DNA of 64,000 bases from Legionella fallonii LLAP-10 (GTDB lineage Bacteria > Pseudomonadota > Gammaproteobacteria > Legionellales > Legionellaceae). The stretch's first letter is position 1. Every line of letters begins with the position of its first letter. The notes under the pieces are model-generated. The model ran no database searches, was not told the DNA's origin, and was given only the letters and a program-made list of their open reading frames with translations. Made by a program: the position numbers and the translations under genes. Positions 63,342 to 64,000 of this stretch are shown in pieces. The stretch covers positions 62,001 to 126,000 of the forward strand of contig NZ_LN614827.1 in the NCBI RefSeq assembly GCF_000953135.1, given 5' to 3'.

Positions 63342-64000
63342 GCAGTTTATATATGGGGTGCATGCCGTTTGCGCTTTATTCGCCAATCCCCATCGGATAA
63401 TCAATAAACTCTATATCAGCCAAGATCGGCTTGATAAACGACTACAGGATGTATTAATTAAAGCAGAGAATGCGCGGATTCCCATTGAAAAATTAAGTTC
63501 GCAAAACATGAACCAGCGCTTTGCCGATTTCACTCACCAAGGAGTGGTTGCCAGTGCGATCCCCTTACCTAATTATGGCGAGTCAGATTTAATTTCCCTA
63601 CTAGACTCTGCTAAAAAGCCGGGGTTGATCTTAATCTTGGATGGCGTTACCGATCCTCATAACTTAGGTGCGTGTTTGCGCTCGGCAGATGCTACTGGCG
63701 TTGACTTTGTCCTGATTCCTAAGGATAAAAGCGCCAGTGTTACTCCAGTGGTGAGTAAAGTAGCATGTGGCGCCGCGGAATCAGTGCCTTTGGTTCGAGT
63801 GACCAACCTGGTTAGAGCGATGGAAGTTTTAAAAGAACAGGGCGTTTGGATCTATGGAGCTGCTGGTGAGGCAGAGCATTCCCTTTACCAAATAGATTGT
63901 TCTGGCACTGTAGCATTAGTTATGGGAGCGGAAGGAGAAGGATTGAGGCGATTAACCCGCGAACATTGTGATGGTTTATTTTCTTTACCTATGCAAGGGA
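63334..64000 (+). CDS. rlmB: 23S rRNA 2'-O-methyltransferase RlmB (3' end outside window)
   Basis: The ATG at 63334 lies inside the end of rnr (8-base overlap) and the frame stays open to the window's right edge, giving 222 residues. RlmB methylates G2251 of 23S rRNA. The SpoU/TrmH motifs are LDGVTDPHNLGACLRSADAT (motif 1) and LVMGAEGEGLRRLTRE (motif 2); the third, near the C terminus, would follow beyond residue 222 as LPMQG begins it. The N-terminal substrate-binding domain (FIYGVHAVCALFANPHRIIN) is complete. The family length is about 245 residues, so little is missing. Confidence 0.95.
   Translation, partial: MSEQFIYGVHAVCALFANPHRIINKLYISQDRLDKRLQDVLIKAENARIPIEKLSSQNMNQRFADFTHQGVVASAIPLPNYGESDLISLLDSAKKPGLILILDGVTDPHNLGACLRSADATGVDFVLIPKDKSASVTPVVSKVACGAAESVPLVRVTNLVRAMEVLKEQGVWIYGAAGEAEHSLYQIDCSGTVALVMGAEGEGLRRLTREHCDGLFSLPMQG

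Overview
The window reads as a chromosomal segment of a Legionella-type gammaproteobacterium, probably not L. pneumophila itself. The reasons are moderate-to-low G+C by eye, a conserved gammaproteobacterial core (uvrB, 6S RNA, zapA, UPF0149-pepP-ubiH-visC, rnr-rlmB), and many genes with eukaryotic-like modules typical of Legionella effectors: TPR, J domain, leucine-rich repeats, RCC1 repeats, a macrodomain-like fold and a C-terminal CaaX box. The genus is an inference from this mixture, not from a search.

Layout. 1-5.4 kb: the 3' part of an FAD-monooxygenase/TPR fusion, a broken alpha/beta-hydrolase, and a two-gene unit made of a cyclic-nucleotide-binding-fold protein and a 924-residue transporter with HEAT-like repeats. 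5.5-7.5 kb: the glutathione-dependent formaldehyde pathway (hydroxymethylglutathione dehydrogenase and S-formylglutathione hydrolase). 7.6-15.4 kb: membrane and secreted proteins of unknown function, an M28 aminopeptidase and a J-domain membrane protein. 15.5-22.8 kb: metabolic genes (threonine aldolase, an aspartoacylase-like hydrolase, an alpha/beta-hydrolase, a VOC protein, an MgtA-type Mg2+ ATPase). 22.8-31 kb: the accessory core, with an LRR protein, a Trp/Tyr/His/Gln-rich secreted protein, an 808-residue protein with a PARG/macro-like domain that looks circularly permuted plus three 107-residue repeats, a protein ending in CIIL, and a REP-associated tyrosine transposase (RAYT) surrounded by REP palindromes and its own deletion derivatives.

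31-46 kb is mostly housekeeping: divergent NlpC/P60 and L,D-transpeptidase genes, tRNA-Asn, an aspartate aminotransferase divergent from uvrB, a 6S RNA gene antisense-facing the end of uvrB, a GGDEF-EAL protein, an FMN glutamate-synthase-like protein, zapA, and UPF0149-pepP-ubiH-ubiI, which supplies two ubiquinone hydroxylases. 46-49.3 kb holds a translationally coupled operon (retropepsin-like protease, inactive transglutaminase with 7 TM, ATP-grasp ligase) followed by a frameshifted small gene. 49.4-60.4 kb returns to probable effector or genus-specific genes: a 703-residue membrane protein, a DUF4254 protein, two tandem RCC1-repeat genes (one frameshifted near its start), a solute-binding protein, a YaiI family protein and a 1328-residue orphan. 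The window closes with a small secreted protein, RNase R and the start of rlmB, which runs off the right edge.

The items most worth following are the RAYT/REP cluster with its two deletion derivatives sharing one junction, the PARG-like effector candidate beside the CaaX protein, the RCC1 pair with a homopolymer frameshift, and the 6S RNA gene away from its usual zapA neighbour.
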